Of a stretch of 64,000 bases of DNA, positions 12,101 through 22,640 are shown piece by piece. Both the position numbers and the translations under genes were made by a program. Under the pieces are notes generated by a model. The model did no database searches. It was not told where the DNA came from and saw only the letters and a list, made by a program, of their open reading frames with translations. The DNA comes from Asterella californica. Taxonomy: Eukaryota; Streptophyta; Marchantiopsida; Marchantiales; Aytoniaceae. Where the stretch lies: the NCBI GenBank assembly GCA_036924285.1, contig JAYKYS010000096.1, positions 17,737-81,736 of the forward strand, written 5' to 3'. How positions within the stretch are numbered: the stretch's first letter is position 1; every line of letters starts with the position of its first letter.

Positions 12101-13709
12101 CTGCACCATGAATCGCGTGCTACTTGACTCTTGCTTAACAATGCATGCTTTGTAACAGCATACCTTGACCAGTTTGCTGTCTTTGATTTTGCCAGCCAGA
12201 ATCTTGAGGAGGGAGGATTTGCCGGAGCCAGGCGGCCCCAACATGAGACACATGCGCCCCTGCAACCCATCCCAACTGCTTTGGGGCTGTCATGAGAACG
12301 ATGAGCACAGTAACTACAACAGGGTACAGATGTGGGAGAAGGGGGTGGCAGGTGAAGCGGGCTACAGCTTGCCAGGCTTTGTGCAGAGTGCAGTTGCCAC
12401 AAACAGTCTGGGTGTATGAGGGTGCGCACAACAGACCTCAGACTGCAAAGGCCCAGTCAGATGAATTGTGTGACAGGATGAAGGAAGGGCCATTGGATGG
12501 CAACATTTGAAACAGTTACAATGAGGGGTCAGACGGTCTCTTGATACAACCACACAAAAGGAGCATGTAAAGCTGGTACAACAATTCTTGACCTGTGGGC
12601 GCATTAGATGCAACTGGTGAACTACGACATTTGTACACGCACTGCGACAATCACAGCAAACGGTTCTTGGGTTACTTTCCTCAAGAAGCAAGCAACCACT
12701 GTGACAGTACAGCAGCCAACAGATGTGTTGAGCAAAGTAAATTGCACATATGCAGAGGAACCGACATGCACCAAGGAAGGTGTGCATTGGTGATCAGAGA
12801 CTCTCTTACAGGCTGCAACGCTCCAGAGACCCCCTTGAGAATCTTCATCCTGCGCTTCTCTCCAGGCCGTTTACCAACCAGCTGACCCACGCTCTGCAAC
12901 ACAACATTCAGCTTGAGGCAAACATGTGGCAGATCTTGCTGGGGATGTTGTGGCAGATCTTGCTGGGATGTTGCATGGGCTTTGGCAAGTCAAGACAAAG
13001 CTGAAGATAGCTGAATGAAATCCTACCTGGAGCAGCTTCATGAAGCTGTTGCCAACAGACGGCAAGCCTGAGCTACCAATCAGAACTTCTGCTTCGTAAC
13101 TGATGTTTTTGAACTGGATCTGCACCTTAGACCTCTCCAGACCTACCCTGCTAAGCAGATAATGGGATGACGTACAAGGCAGCAATGCGGCTAACATTCA
13201 CTAAAGGGCAGGACTGTTGATGAATTAATCTGTGCCACATGACCATATTAACATGTGCAGGTCCAGGAAAAGTATGTGCCCTGTGTGTATATGCCAGGTA
13301 TATATCAGAGCAGTAGTATGTATATATCAGAGCAGTATTATGTACTGGGCTTCCTCCCGCGTTTTGTGCGGTACCTGTCCTGACGCTCGCGGATTTTGGT
13401 CAAAAGTCGTTCATTGTCTTGTCCGCTTGTCTCCATTGCGCGTGACAAAACCAGCCGCTTTTTCGAAGTAGTCAGCTTGCTGACATCGACCAAGGCCAAA
13501 TTCTTCTTGGACCTGGATGGTACCACTGCCATACGGTGGCGTTCAGGATGCCTATCAGCTTCTTCCATAGCCGCTCTGACGAGCAGTTCGTGATCATCTG
13601 TCGCTGAGGTGTTCCGCTGAAACGACTGCTGGGAACGAAAGGCACTCCGGCTTGGCTCAAACATAGAGGTTCGACCCGAACGGGACCTATAATCATCTGT
13701 ATCGTCCAT
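1..13709 (-). CDS. Full-size ABCG (PDR-type) ABC transporter, 3' end off the left edge
   Basis: Membrane pump of the pleiotropic-drug-resistance class: two NBD-TMD halves exporting hydrophobic compounds with ATP. ATG at 13709. Visible exons: 13709-13375, 13147-13027, 12893-12810, 12259-12164, 11761-11602, 11181-10954, 10348-10119, 9855-9654, 8959-8728, 8275-8117, 7520-7360, 6882-6619, 6032-5809, 5416-5114, 4914-4812, 4228-4032, 3465-3312, 2732-2623, 1989-~1725, ~1379-1276, 930-806, 393-135, about 1,370 residues; the last membrane segments lie outside the window. NBD1 has Walker A GPPGSGKS, signature ISGGQKKR and Walker B VMFMDE followed by the PDR motif [17 protein letters not shown]2 has [46 protein letters not shown] and the IHQPS H-loop. 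A low-complexity acidic linker (6032-5114) separates the halves. The reading frame is broken in three conserved stretches (near 9812, 8233, 266), and the junction between the exons at ~1725 and ~1379 does not keep phase. Family certain; whether functional is open. Confidence 0.95.
4215..4430 (-). repeat. Tandem copies of a splice-acceptor segment
   Basis: Upstream of the ABCG exon starting at 4228, the stretch spanning the 3' splice site (minus-strand CATGCACAG followed by the first exon bases and AGTGACT) recurs at about 4298-4320, 4344-4367 and 4397-4419, with a weaker copy near 4256-4285; spacing about 45-60 bp. The copy at 4397-4419 has the same core as the used site. The used acceptor was chosen because only it joins the in-frame NBD2 exon. 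Confidence 0.7.
7026..7070. repeat. (CTGCC)n pentanucleotide microsatellite
   Basis: About eight near-perfect ctgcc/ccctg units inside the ABCG intron between exons ending 7360 and starting 6882. No coding signal. Confidence 0.9.
7898..7995. repeat. ~19-bp minisatellite in ABCG intron
   Basis: Four to five imperfect copies of a unit like aaaggacctaacccttgcat lie in the intron between the ABCG exons ending at 8117 and starting at 7520. Confidence 0.8.
9977..10095. repeat. (GACA/GGCA)n tetranucleotide microsatellite
   Basis: Long run of gaca, ggca and gagg units in the ABCG intron between 10118 and 9856. It creates long but meaningless open frames on both strands. Confidence 0.9.
10411..10517. 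repeat. G-rich tract (C-rich in the ABCG transcript)
   Basis: Successive runs of 5-10 G on the plus strand, 60-170 nt upstream (minus sense) of the ABCG 3' splice site at 10349, so the pre-mRNA carries a C-rich stretch there. A pure C21 run at 10884-10904 lies in the same intron on the opposite strand. Similar tracts occur in other introns (see findings). Confidence 0.85.
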
Positions 13710-14614
13710 TGAACCACGGTTTATGCCGCAAAACTGCCGCGGTGCTCTGACGCCGGTTGCAGCGCCAAAGGGACGACTGCACGCTTAACCAAGAATGCAC
13801 CCACGTGTGTAGCGTAATGTTTGGCCGAGAAAGTGACTAACCTGTGTATGTGTGGCACATGTGATCAGTTTCGATAGTCACCGAAATCGGCGGAGCAATC
13901 GAAATAGGGGTCTGTCGCTGACTTGCTGTCGCTGTCTGGTTACATTGTACTGTGGTTGAGCTGAAAAATGATAATTGCCGGCCACGAGCGCTGAGCAAAG
14001 CAGGTAGCTGAAAGTCCCAGGGGAATGATAAGGGTGTGTACTACCTGAAAAAGAACACCCAAAAGTGGCCTTGAGTAAGCAGTCGAGGTCATCAGCGAAA
14101 CATAGGTCCTCAAGCACAAGGCAAGGAACTCGTCAGGCACAAGGCATGTGATCAGTTTTGTTGACTGGCCGAAGCATGTATTACATGTAGTAATTTTGAA
14201 AATACCCCTACGGAAATCTAACCCGGCCTAGCGAAATTTTCAGAAAAGGGTTGGAATCGGTGCCCTGTTGTTTCAACGCTTGTGCTTCAACCAATTTTCT
14301 TGCGTGAACCTGTCCCCTTACGTGACACTGTGTCCCCCTATCTTCACGAAACAACAGAGGCACTTATCACTCGGCACATTTACTTGTTCACGATTTCACG
14401 CCAATCATGTCTCCAACCAACAACCCCTTGGGCACAACCGTCAACAGTTGCTCTTTCTTGGCTCTGCGAAAAAGCCTTTGCGGCGCTGACAGCGCCAGTA
14501 TTGTCCTGCCGCTGTGTGAGACAGCTGCGTTGCACTGCAGACGACAATTCCACTGAAATTCCATCCTGGCTGGAACGAGACGGCGTGTGCGGGGTGCCTC
14601 CTCCCGTGGTTGCC
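13710..14614. other. Divergent intergenic region ABCG / recombinase
   Basis: 905 bp between the ABCG start codon (minus) and the proposed recombinase start (plus). Both strands have short open frames (for example plus 14282-14653, running into the proposed first exon), but none has a recognisable domain. No TATA box or other promoter element could be called. Confidence 0.5.
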
Positions 14615-17600
14615 ATGACGAGCCTGCAGGTTTGCCTATATTTCTGCTGCTAGCGTCCCAACATCTGCATGCCTGCTTAACTGGGGGTCGTTTGTGACAG
14701 CCAGTGTTGGAACCGGTCGTCACCACTGCCTGTAACTTTTATCACTTGCTTTTTGCAACGAATGTGGTTGTGATTACAGGTAACCAAACCAGAGGCTGCA
14801 GATGAGGACATCTTCTTGAAGGGTTCAGAGGACACTGCCATCATCACAGTGGAACCTCCTGCAGTGGGACCACTGGCGGTGTATTACCAAAACTGCTGTG
14901 CGCTGAACACAACTGTCACCACCAGGATCGTGTTTGAAGATTTTCATGGGCAGTCCTCAAACGTGTTTGAAACAAGCAACTGTTGTGCTACTGTGCACAG
15001 GGCTTGAACAGGTCGAATCACCAGGGCTGCCTGGCTAGCAAGGTGAGACACTGTGTAGCAGCATGTTCTGCATCACCACCTTTGTACTGAAAGCTCCAGC
15101 AATGGTCAACTGTTGCTGCATGCCTGCATCACCACTGCTTCATGCCATGCTCATCAGCTGCAATTCCCTTTGGTGTCTTGATTGCTGCCTTGGTGGCATG
15201 CAGGGTCTGAGAGGCACACACAGAAACAAGCAGCTGTTATGCTACTGTGCACAGGGCTTGAACAGGTCGAATCACCAGGGCTTCCTGGCTAGCAAGGTGA
15301 GACACTGTGTAGCAGCATGTTCTGCATCACCACCTCTGTACTGAAAGCTCCAGCAGTGGTCCACTGTTGCTGCATGCCTGCATCACCACTGCTGCATGCC
15401 ATGCTCATCAGCTGCAATTCCCTTTGGTGTCTTGATTGCTGCCTTGGTGGCATGCAGGGTCTGAGAGGCACACACAGAAACAAGCAGCTGTTGTGCTACT
15501 GTGCACAGGGCTTGAACAGGTTGAATCACCAGGGCTGCCTGGCTAGCAAGGTGAGACACTGTGTAGCAGCATGTTCTGCATCACCACCTCTGTACTTGAT
15601 GCTCTAGCAGTGGTCCACTGTTGCTGCATGACTGCATCACCACTGCTGCATGCCATGCTCATCAGCTGCATTTCCCTTTGGTGTCTTGAATGCTGCCTTG
15701 GTGGCATGCAGGGTCTGAGAGGCACACACAGAAACAAGCAGCTGTTGTGCTACTGTGCACAGGGCTTGAACAAGTTGAATCACCAGGGCTGCCTGGCTAG
15801 CAAGGTGAGACACTGTGTAGCAGCATGTTCTGCATCACCACCTCTGTACTTGATGCTCTAGCAGTGGTCCACTGTTGCTGCATGTCTGCATCACCACTGC
15901 TGCATGCCATGCTCATCAGCTGCATTTCCCTTTGGTGTCTTGAATGCTGCCTTGGTGGCATGCAAGGTCTGAGAGTCACACAGAAAAACAAGCAGCTGTT
16001 GTGCTACTATGCACAGGGCTTGAACAGGTTGATTCACCAGGGCTGCCTGGCTAGCAAGGTGAGACACTGTGTAGCAGCATGTTCTGCATCACCACCTCTG
16101 TACTGAAAGCTCCAGCAGTGGTCCACTGTTGCTGCATGCCTGCATCACCACTGCTGCATGCCATGCTCATCAGCTGCAATTCCCTTTGGTGTCTTGATTG
16201 CTGCCTTGGGGCATGCAGGGTCTGAGAGGCACACACAGAAACAAGCAGCTGTTATGCTACTGTGCACAGGGCTTGAACAGGTTGAATCACCAGGGCTGCC
16301 TGGCTAGCAAGGTGAGACACTGTGTAGCAGCATGTTTTGCATCACCACCTCTGTACTGAAAGCTCCAGCAGTGGTCCACTGTTGCTGCATGCCTGCATCA
16401 CCACTGCTGCATGCCATGCTCATCAGCTGCAATTCCCTTTGGTGTCTTGATTGCTGCCGCAAGGCACTGGTGATGCAGCTGTGAATGTGGTTTGCTCATG
16501 CTACAGGACTGGATGTGCTTGACAATTGCCCATGTTACATGCAGGCCCTGCAACTCATTGCTGCATAGAGGCCGGATGCATGGCTCAGAGTTTACATTCA
16601 AGCTTGTTCAGGTCTGCTTGCCTGAATGTAGCAAGCTGGTGGTCATGTGCAACAACCGGAAGCGCCAGTTTGTGTGCCTGCGTCAAGTGTACAAGTCCTG
16701 TTTGGATGGACTCCTGCCCAGCTACCCATCCTTCTACAGAATCTGCACCAGGCTCAGCAAGAACCAGTCCACACTGCTGACTGGTCAGGACAAACAGCTG
16801 TTGGTTGCACTTGCTGGCTTGGACGCCAGCGTGCCCAATGTCATGATTGTCAGCCTGGCAGTATGCTGCAGTGCCCTCAAGCTCTGCAAAGTGCCAGCTG
16901 CTGTTCTCCATGCCTTTGATGACATCAGATTGAGGCCAGCCAGCCATGTAGTGCTGGAACTGCCTGAGCATGTTCTTGCAGCACATGCACAGCCCAGCCC
17001 AAATCCTGTGCAGCTGCAGATGACCACTCCATTCCCAGTGACATTGCCTGAGTGCCTGCTGCCAGCAGATTTCAACCAGCGGCATGGTCTGCTTGCCAAG
17101 CCCTACAAGCACCTTGTTCACAGAGCTGTGCTTGCACAACACATGGGAGAGTTTGAGTCTTTCTCCACCAACCCCTTCCTGCTGAACAGGAAGGGTGCAG
17201 CACACAGCAGCAGGACATGGCAGAACACTAAGAAGCATGTCTACCTGTTTCTTGGACACTTCCGCCACTACCACCAGGTCTCACAGCCCACTCTGCAGCT
17301 GTTTCTGTCCACTCCGCTCATTGCTCAGTATGTCAGCTTCCACATAGCAGCTGCCCACAGTCACCTGTACATCAGGAACTTTCTGAGCTGTGCTAAGCAT
17401 GTGCTGAAATGGTGGCAGTCAAAGCCAGGAGGCCAGCACCCCAGCTTTGTGCAGGGCCTGGAGTGGCTGCAGTCACTTGGACTTCAGGTGCTGTGCTGTC
17501 TGTCACACTGTACTGCAGCGGCAGAAAGCAAATCATGATGTGCCCCAAGATGAATGCTTGCGGTGCACAGTTGCTGCCAGGTGCATGTGGCATAGGCATG

Positions 17601-18732
17601 CTCTCACTAGCCTCACGCTTGCATGCAGACATGTGCAGTCACGCGTTGCATGCTCACAGTAGCATCCTGGCTTGAGGCTGATGTACTGATCAACCACAAT
17701 GCACATTGGCAGGGTTGGTCTTGCTACGCTGCTGAGCCTGCCTTGTCATCCAGTTGTACCGACTCTGGCATGCAACTGCAAATGGCAGATCAGCTGCCCA
17801 GACCCACCAAGGACCCAGAGAGCCTGTCTGCAATTGGCAAGTGGATGTCTGCTGCAGACCTTGTGCACCTCATCCACAAGGCTCAGCAACACTGTGAGGC
17901 TCAGATGCAGCAACGAGGCGTCACGGTCGAGACCAGCAGGGACATGCATGATGCAGCGCTTGCAGCAATGACCTTCTCTCACCTGCCCCCTGTCAGGCTG
18001 TCATGCATCAGGAGCCTGGTGGTGCCTACATATACAGGGCACTGCCTGCACCTTGACTGCAAGGAGCTTGGTTGTGAGGGCAACAGGCTGTACATTGTGA
18101 GCGAGTCCCCTTTGCTGATGCACATCAAGCTGCCGCATCACAAGAATGCACGCAAGTGGGGCAAGGCTGTCATAGCGTTTGATCTGCCACCAGACTTGGC
18201 TCAACTGATGCACACATACATGGGGGCTCCACGCAAAGCGCTGCTTGACCACCACCTGCTGATCGGTGACACCTGCCCATATGTGCTCATGGACATGCAT
18301 GGGAGGGGCTTTGTGGATGCAGCAGCTTTCTGCCTTTACTGGCAGAGGTGGCTGGTCTCAAGGGGGGGTGTCCCTATGAACCCCAGCATGTGCAGGCAAG
18401 TGTTTGTGGATGAACGGCGGTCCAGCAGTGCTGCAGCTGGACCATCCAATGAAGGAGCTGCTATGGTGATGGGTCACAGCATAAAGCAGTGGAACAAGTG
18501 GTATGACATGCAGTACCACCCAAGGATGGCTCAGGATGCTGTAGATGGCATGCATTGCTGGAGGACAACGATGCTGCAGTCACGCACACATGCTGCGCCT
18601 GACCTGACCCTGAGCACAGCCTTGCATTGTGGGCATGTCCTGGTGTCAGAGTGTGAGGAGTCAGACTACCAGTCATGCTGTTCTGATGCTGCCAGCATGG
18701 CAGCTAGTGACCTTGAGGTTGACTTGGACTGA
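14615..18732 (+). CDS. Putative tyrosine recombinase, Crypton-like mobile element gene
   Basis: Not matched to a named family by search; called from catalytic-site layout. Exon model, all junctions phase 0: 14615-14629, 14780-14878, six 42-nt mini-exons (15001, 15255, 15509, 15763, 16017, 16270), 16507-17487, 17629-18732; 816 residues. The 16507 exon has a helical segment (KKHVYLFLGHF ... HVLKWW) like the DNA-binding N-domain of integrases. The last exon has the catalytic set: box I Arg in LPPVRLSCIRSL (R~572), Lys in HHKNARKWGK (~621), Arg in MCRQVFVDE (~705, Ser instead of His three residues earlier), His in VMGHS (~732) and nucleophile Tyr in KWYD (~741). The His-Tyr spacing of nine equals that of classical LGHSS...Y enzymes. 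A CxxxxCxxxxC insert follows box I. The 5' exons are the least certain; exons 16507-18732 are firm. Tyrosine recombinase ~0.75; Crypton assignment is inference. Confidence 0.75.
14969..16459 (+). repeat. 254-bp tandem repeat array carrying a mini-exon in each unit
   Basis: About 5.9 units with period 254 bp (253 for the last step, which lost one T), differing by only a few substitutions. Each unit has a 3' splice site (TGCACAG), a 42-nt open segment encoding GLNRLNHQGCLASK or a one- or two-residue variant, and a GTGAGA donor; the rest (212 bp) behaves as intron. The first and last units are incomplete at the array edges. Confidence 0.9.
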
Positions 18733-19360
18733 TTCATCAGTTGCATGCTGATTCAGTTACATATGAAATATTTTACATGAATGAATGTGGTTTTGAGAGA
18801 TGGAATGAGTGTGGTTGACTGTGTGACCAGTTGCAGCAGTATGCTGGGGGGGGGGGCATGACCATGTAGGGTAGCATACATGCAACATCATGCACGAAGC
18901 TTTGGGTGCCGATTTGGGGGTCGAGCTTTGCTGCTACGGGCCTGAGAATTCGCGAGGGCAACCCCTATTTTTGGAATGTGCGCACGATTCTGAGCAGTTT
19001 GGGACTTGAATGGGCCGATTTGATGCAGTATTGTAGAAGTTATGGTCATTTGAAGGTTGGGGGGTTGTAGTGTGCTCGGGAAAACGTTGTGTTGGCGCTG
19101 CCGCCGGGTGGCTGCAGTAGCTGTGGTCACCGTGGAATGTATTTAGGGCCAAACAGATCGTGAAACGGCCACACATGCGCCGAGATACATGGCTGACAGT
19201 GGTACATGCATGCCTTGTAACGCCTTGTAACGCCAGTATCATGTTTGCAACTGCAGTTCTGCATCGTGCAAGAGCCTGCATGCATTCATTCAACATGCAA
19301 CAAGACAGGTTCACCAGTCTTGGCACACACTCAGGAAGCATTGCCTTGATAAAAATAATT
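18733..19360. other. Downstream region of the recombinase gene, no gene seen
   Basis: No recognisable coding sequence. Contains a G9 run near 18847 and short open frames on both strands without domain content. If the recombinase belongs to a mobile element, its 3' boundary should lie here or up to ~19.4 kb; no terminal repeat was found. Confidence 0.4.
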
Positions 19361-19380
19361 TTGTGACAGTACTGTCACAA
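19361..19380. repeat. Perfect 20-bp palindrome
   Basis: TTGTGACAGTACTGTCACAA reads the same on both strands, with no spacer. It lies ~630 bp after the recombinase stop codon. Role unknown: it could be a protein-binding dyad, a recombination site or chance. Confidence 0.9.
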
Positions 19381-20163
19381 GTGTTCTGAATTGGTATTCA
19401 TCAAAGCATGCCAAACAGCCGGAACCCAACAGCAGAGCCTGGGGCAGCCATGTTCGTTCAGCACTTTGTTGCCCAGCACCCTTTGTGAAAGCAGCCTCTT
19501 GTCAAGTGAAGTCACTTTACAAGGAAGTGGCTGTACTGCTGTTTTTAATGAATGTGACTTGTCATGTGCATATACCCATTGGGCACATTTCCCAGGATTC
19601 ATGCACATCCGTTTCATGAAATCGGTTCAGGAGCCATGATGACACCTGACGACGTGGCTGCTGCTTGCAAAACAGAGTGCACCACCAAAACAATGTTGCA
19701 GCCCAGCTGCGCCAAAAAGTTGAGAGCAAAGCCGCGCAATCAAGTGGGTGAAATCAGGTTTTCCTGTGAGGTGACTGCAGTCTAAAGACACCATTAGGAG
19801 GGGTGCAGGCCAGAACAGCATCAGTACAGGCTCACAACATGCCACTGGGTGTGCAGTGCAGCTGCAGAGTGTAGGAGCAGCACAGATTGACAGGTTCCTT
19901 TAGTAGCGCGTGTTGAATAAACACATTTTGCTGGATGGGTGGCATCCCTTGCACAAAGCACTGCAGCAGCATGCACAGGCATGCACAGGCATGCACATGC
20001 ATTCACCAACATGCACCCAGCCTGCAGCAGCCTTTTTCTGTGGCCACAGTCAAGGAAGGGCATGCTACCAAAGCCATGGCTGATTGGCCTGCCACACTGG
20101 ACGCTTGAGGGCACACGGCTGGCGCCTGCTCAGGCTTCAGCCATTGTGCATGTTGATGCAGAG
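19381..20163. other. Gene-poor stretch
   Basis: Short open frames on both strands but no domain, no consistent splice pattern. A few gcatgcacag units repeat around 19968-20000. Nothing supported. Confidence 0.4.
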
Positions 20164-20724
20164 TCACGACAGCAGATTCCGTGGCTTTCGCTGCAGCGAG
20201 CGGCTACCAGGCTGCTGCTCTTCGATCACATGGTGGTGGTCGGTGCAGACACGAATCAGCACAGGCACCCCCTGGGAGGGCTGCAACAGTTGCACCATCG
20301 ACAGCTCACCTCCAGATACGCCTGCCTCCACGAAATGAGAAGACAGCGTCTGCTGCTCGAGCTCGTACAAACCATAGTTGAACCTGCAGGCCTGCTGCTG
20401 GCAAACGTCCTGTCCGTGGACAGTGCTGTTGCAGGCCTCAGTACCATCACGGCATCTGTAGTGGCCATAGCCCAGGCGTTTGCGACCGTGCCAGCGCTGA
20501 GGGACCGTGGGCAGCAAGTAACAGTAATGTTAACAGTAGGTTAGTAATGGCAGGACAGGAATTGCCGCGCAGAAGAAGATCAACTGGACGCTCTTTGTCG
20601 TTGGCAACCTCAGCTGCTTGCACTGTTTTCGGTTGCGTTGCAGCAGCGTCCTTGCCTTGGAAACTTGTTGGACAGCATTTTCTACCAAGATTGTGTCGCC
20701 CAGAGCCAGGGTGGGCAGCTCCAC
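20164..20724 (-). pseudogene. Possible decayed ORF with one in-frame stop
   Basis: On the minus strand 20724-20164 is a single frame of 187 codons interrupted by one TAA at ~20530. The upstream half contains LGDTILVENAVQQVSKART and a hydrophobic stretch; the downstream half has several Cys (YRCRDGTEAC, QDVCQQQAC) and an Asn-Ser-Thr sequon. A CTCTCACAG acceptor-like site precedes the start. No family recognised. It may be a relic, an exon with an unseen intron, or a chance open frame; low confidence. Confidence 0.2.
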
Positions 20725-21561
20725 TGTGAGAGGCAGGCCTCAAGCCTCAGGCCTTATTTTTAAAAACTTTGACAGCCGATCTTCGCCGATAGAGGCCCTA
20801 CTCACGGTATGAGCTCTTGTTCTAGAATAGTAGCATCGCCAGCGCACCTGCTTGCTCAAGCAAGGCACAGAAGGGCAGGTCGGCAACGCGAAAATGCAGG
20901 GCTGTTGGACTGACATCAGGTTGTCATCCTTTGCAGTCAGAGCCGGTGGATGGTGTCCGACTGGTTTCAGAGCCTCCAGCAGGCGTACTCGAGTTCATGA
21001 GTGTCTCCTGGCTACATTTCCTTGGTGCACGGGGCGGGCTGATCTGCCCAAGTTCCATCACCTGGCAATTTAGATCTATGTCATACCACCAAAGGTAGGC
21101 CTCACAGGGACACCTGCCCTTCTCTGTGCATGCTGCCAGTATCATTGGAGGGTCATGCCTGCTTTGCTGGGCTGGGCACTTCACTGCAGCACCAGCAAAG
21201 CCTTGCAGTAGATCTGGCTCTCGGAGGCAGTCCCATGCCTTGTGGCTCTGGGCTGGTCACAAGTCTTAGAATGCCTTGATCTGCTTGCATCTGCCTCTCT
21301 ACATACATTACCCAGCTGCCTGAGCTTTGGCACCCTGAGTGCCCACAACCAATGTGAGTTTTGGCCTGTCATGTTGCTGCCTGTCTGGCTTCTTCTTTTT
21401 GCTTTCAAGATAGCTTGCTCACTCAGGATCCAATGGCCCTGCTGCCTGGCTGACTTCTGCATGCAACTTTGCTGCCATCATTCCTCATCTGTGAAAAGTT
21501 TGGGCCTGTCAAGTTGAATCTTGTAGCTACAGATGCATGCCACCTCAGAAATAGCCTTTCT
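20725..21561. other. Gene-poor stretch
   Basis: No open frame with domain content; dinucleotides TG/CA dominate as in the surrounding repeats. Nothing supported. Confidence 0.4.
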
Positions 21562-21578
21562 CCCTAAACCCTAAACCC
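21562..21578. repeat. Interstitial telomere-like motif
   Basis: CCCTAAACCCTAAACCC, i.e. about two and a half units of the plant/green-algal type telomere repeat TTTAGGG on the minus strand, directly before the satellite that begins near 21585. Confidence 0.8.
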
Positions 21579-21584
21579 AACAAG

Positions 21585-22640
21585 CCTTTGATAGCAGAGC
21601 TGCACAGCACTGCTTGCACAGCTGCTGGCCCTTGTCAAACAGAGTAGTGGTGCTAGTGTTGTGTAACATACTCATGCTGTGGTGAAGGACACTGGCACTT
21701 GTTGCTTGCATGCTTCGACAGCAAGCCTTTCACAGCAAAGTTGCGCAGGTGAACAATATGCGTTAGTATGAGCGGTGATGCAAGACAGTTCCCTGCACAG
21801 CTGCTTGCCCCAGCCAAGCAGAGCAGTGGTGCTAAAGCTATGCAGCACACTTGTCTTGCAGTGCGGGACACTTGCACTTGCTGCTTGCATGCATGCTTTG
21901 ACAGGCAAGCCTTTCATAGCAAAGCTGCACATGAAAACAGCATGAGCGTTATTGCTAGACGACTGCTTGCACAGCTGTTGGCCCTTGTCAACAAAAGCAG
22001 TGTTGCTAAAACTGTGCTATGCAACACTCTTGTGCTGTGGTGCAGCACACCTGCATATGCTGCCTTTCATTGCAAGCTTGTACTTGCACAGCAAAGTTGC
22101 ACACTTGGACAGCATGGGCGGTACTGCTATATAAATATATGATAGCTAGATGGCTGCTTGCATAGCTGCTTGCCCCTGCCAAGCAGAGCAGTGGTGCTAA
22201 TGCTATGCAATACACTTGTGCTGCTGTGTGGGGCAGTGGTGCTAGCGCTGTACTAACTACTGCTGTACTGCGGGACACTTGCATCTGCTGCTTGCATGCA
22301 AGCTTTGACAGCAAGCAAGGTTGCTCAGTGTCAGCCGTGATGCAAGATGGCTGCTTGCACAACTGCTGACCCTTGTCAAGAACAGGATTGCTGCTAGTGT
22401 TGTGCAACACACTTGTGCTGTACTGCGGGACAATTGCATTTGTTGCTTGCGTGCAGGCTTTGACAGCAAGCTTGTAAGATCAAAGCTCTAGATAACTGAA
22501 CAGCACGAGCCGTATTGCTAGATTGCTGGTTGCACAGCTGCTGACCCTTGTCAAGCAGAGCAGTGGTGCTAGACTAAGTGCTGTGCATTACACCTGCGCT
22601 GTAGTGTGCATGCATGTGGGGCAGTGGTGTTAATGCTAAG
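21585..22640. repeat. Degenerate ~185-bp satellite
   Basis: About six diverged copies of a unit with recognisable blocks: ctgcttgcacagctgctggcccttgtcaa..cagag, then agtggtgctaatgctatgcaacacacttgtgctg, then gggacacttgc..tgctgcttgcatgc, then gacagcaagcctttcatagcaaagctgcac. The first block starts near 21620, 21801, 21973, 22165, 22358 and 22539, giving periods of 172-193 bp. No coding signal. Confidence 0.8.

Noticed and set aside
15009..15022. tRNA T-arm-like motif (ggtcgaatcacc) recurring in the 254-bp units
   Set aside because: No acceptor stem, D-arm or anticodon arm could be paired around it; the frame is an open mini-exon.
14969..16459. Regular repeats as a CRISPR-like array
   Set aside because: The whole 254-bp unit repeats with no unique spacers, and the context is a eukaryotic intron-rich gene.
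16585..17274. 229-codon minus-strand frame opposite the recombinase
   Set aside because: Shadow of the coding strand; no domain content, whereas the plus strand has ordered motifs.
19939..20544. 201-codon plus-strand frame
   Set aside because: Compositionally biased by gcatgcacag repeats, no domain, and the opposite strand looks more protein-like.
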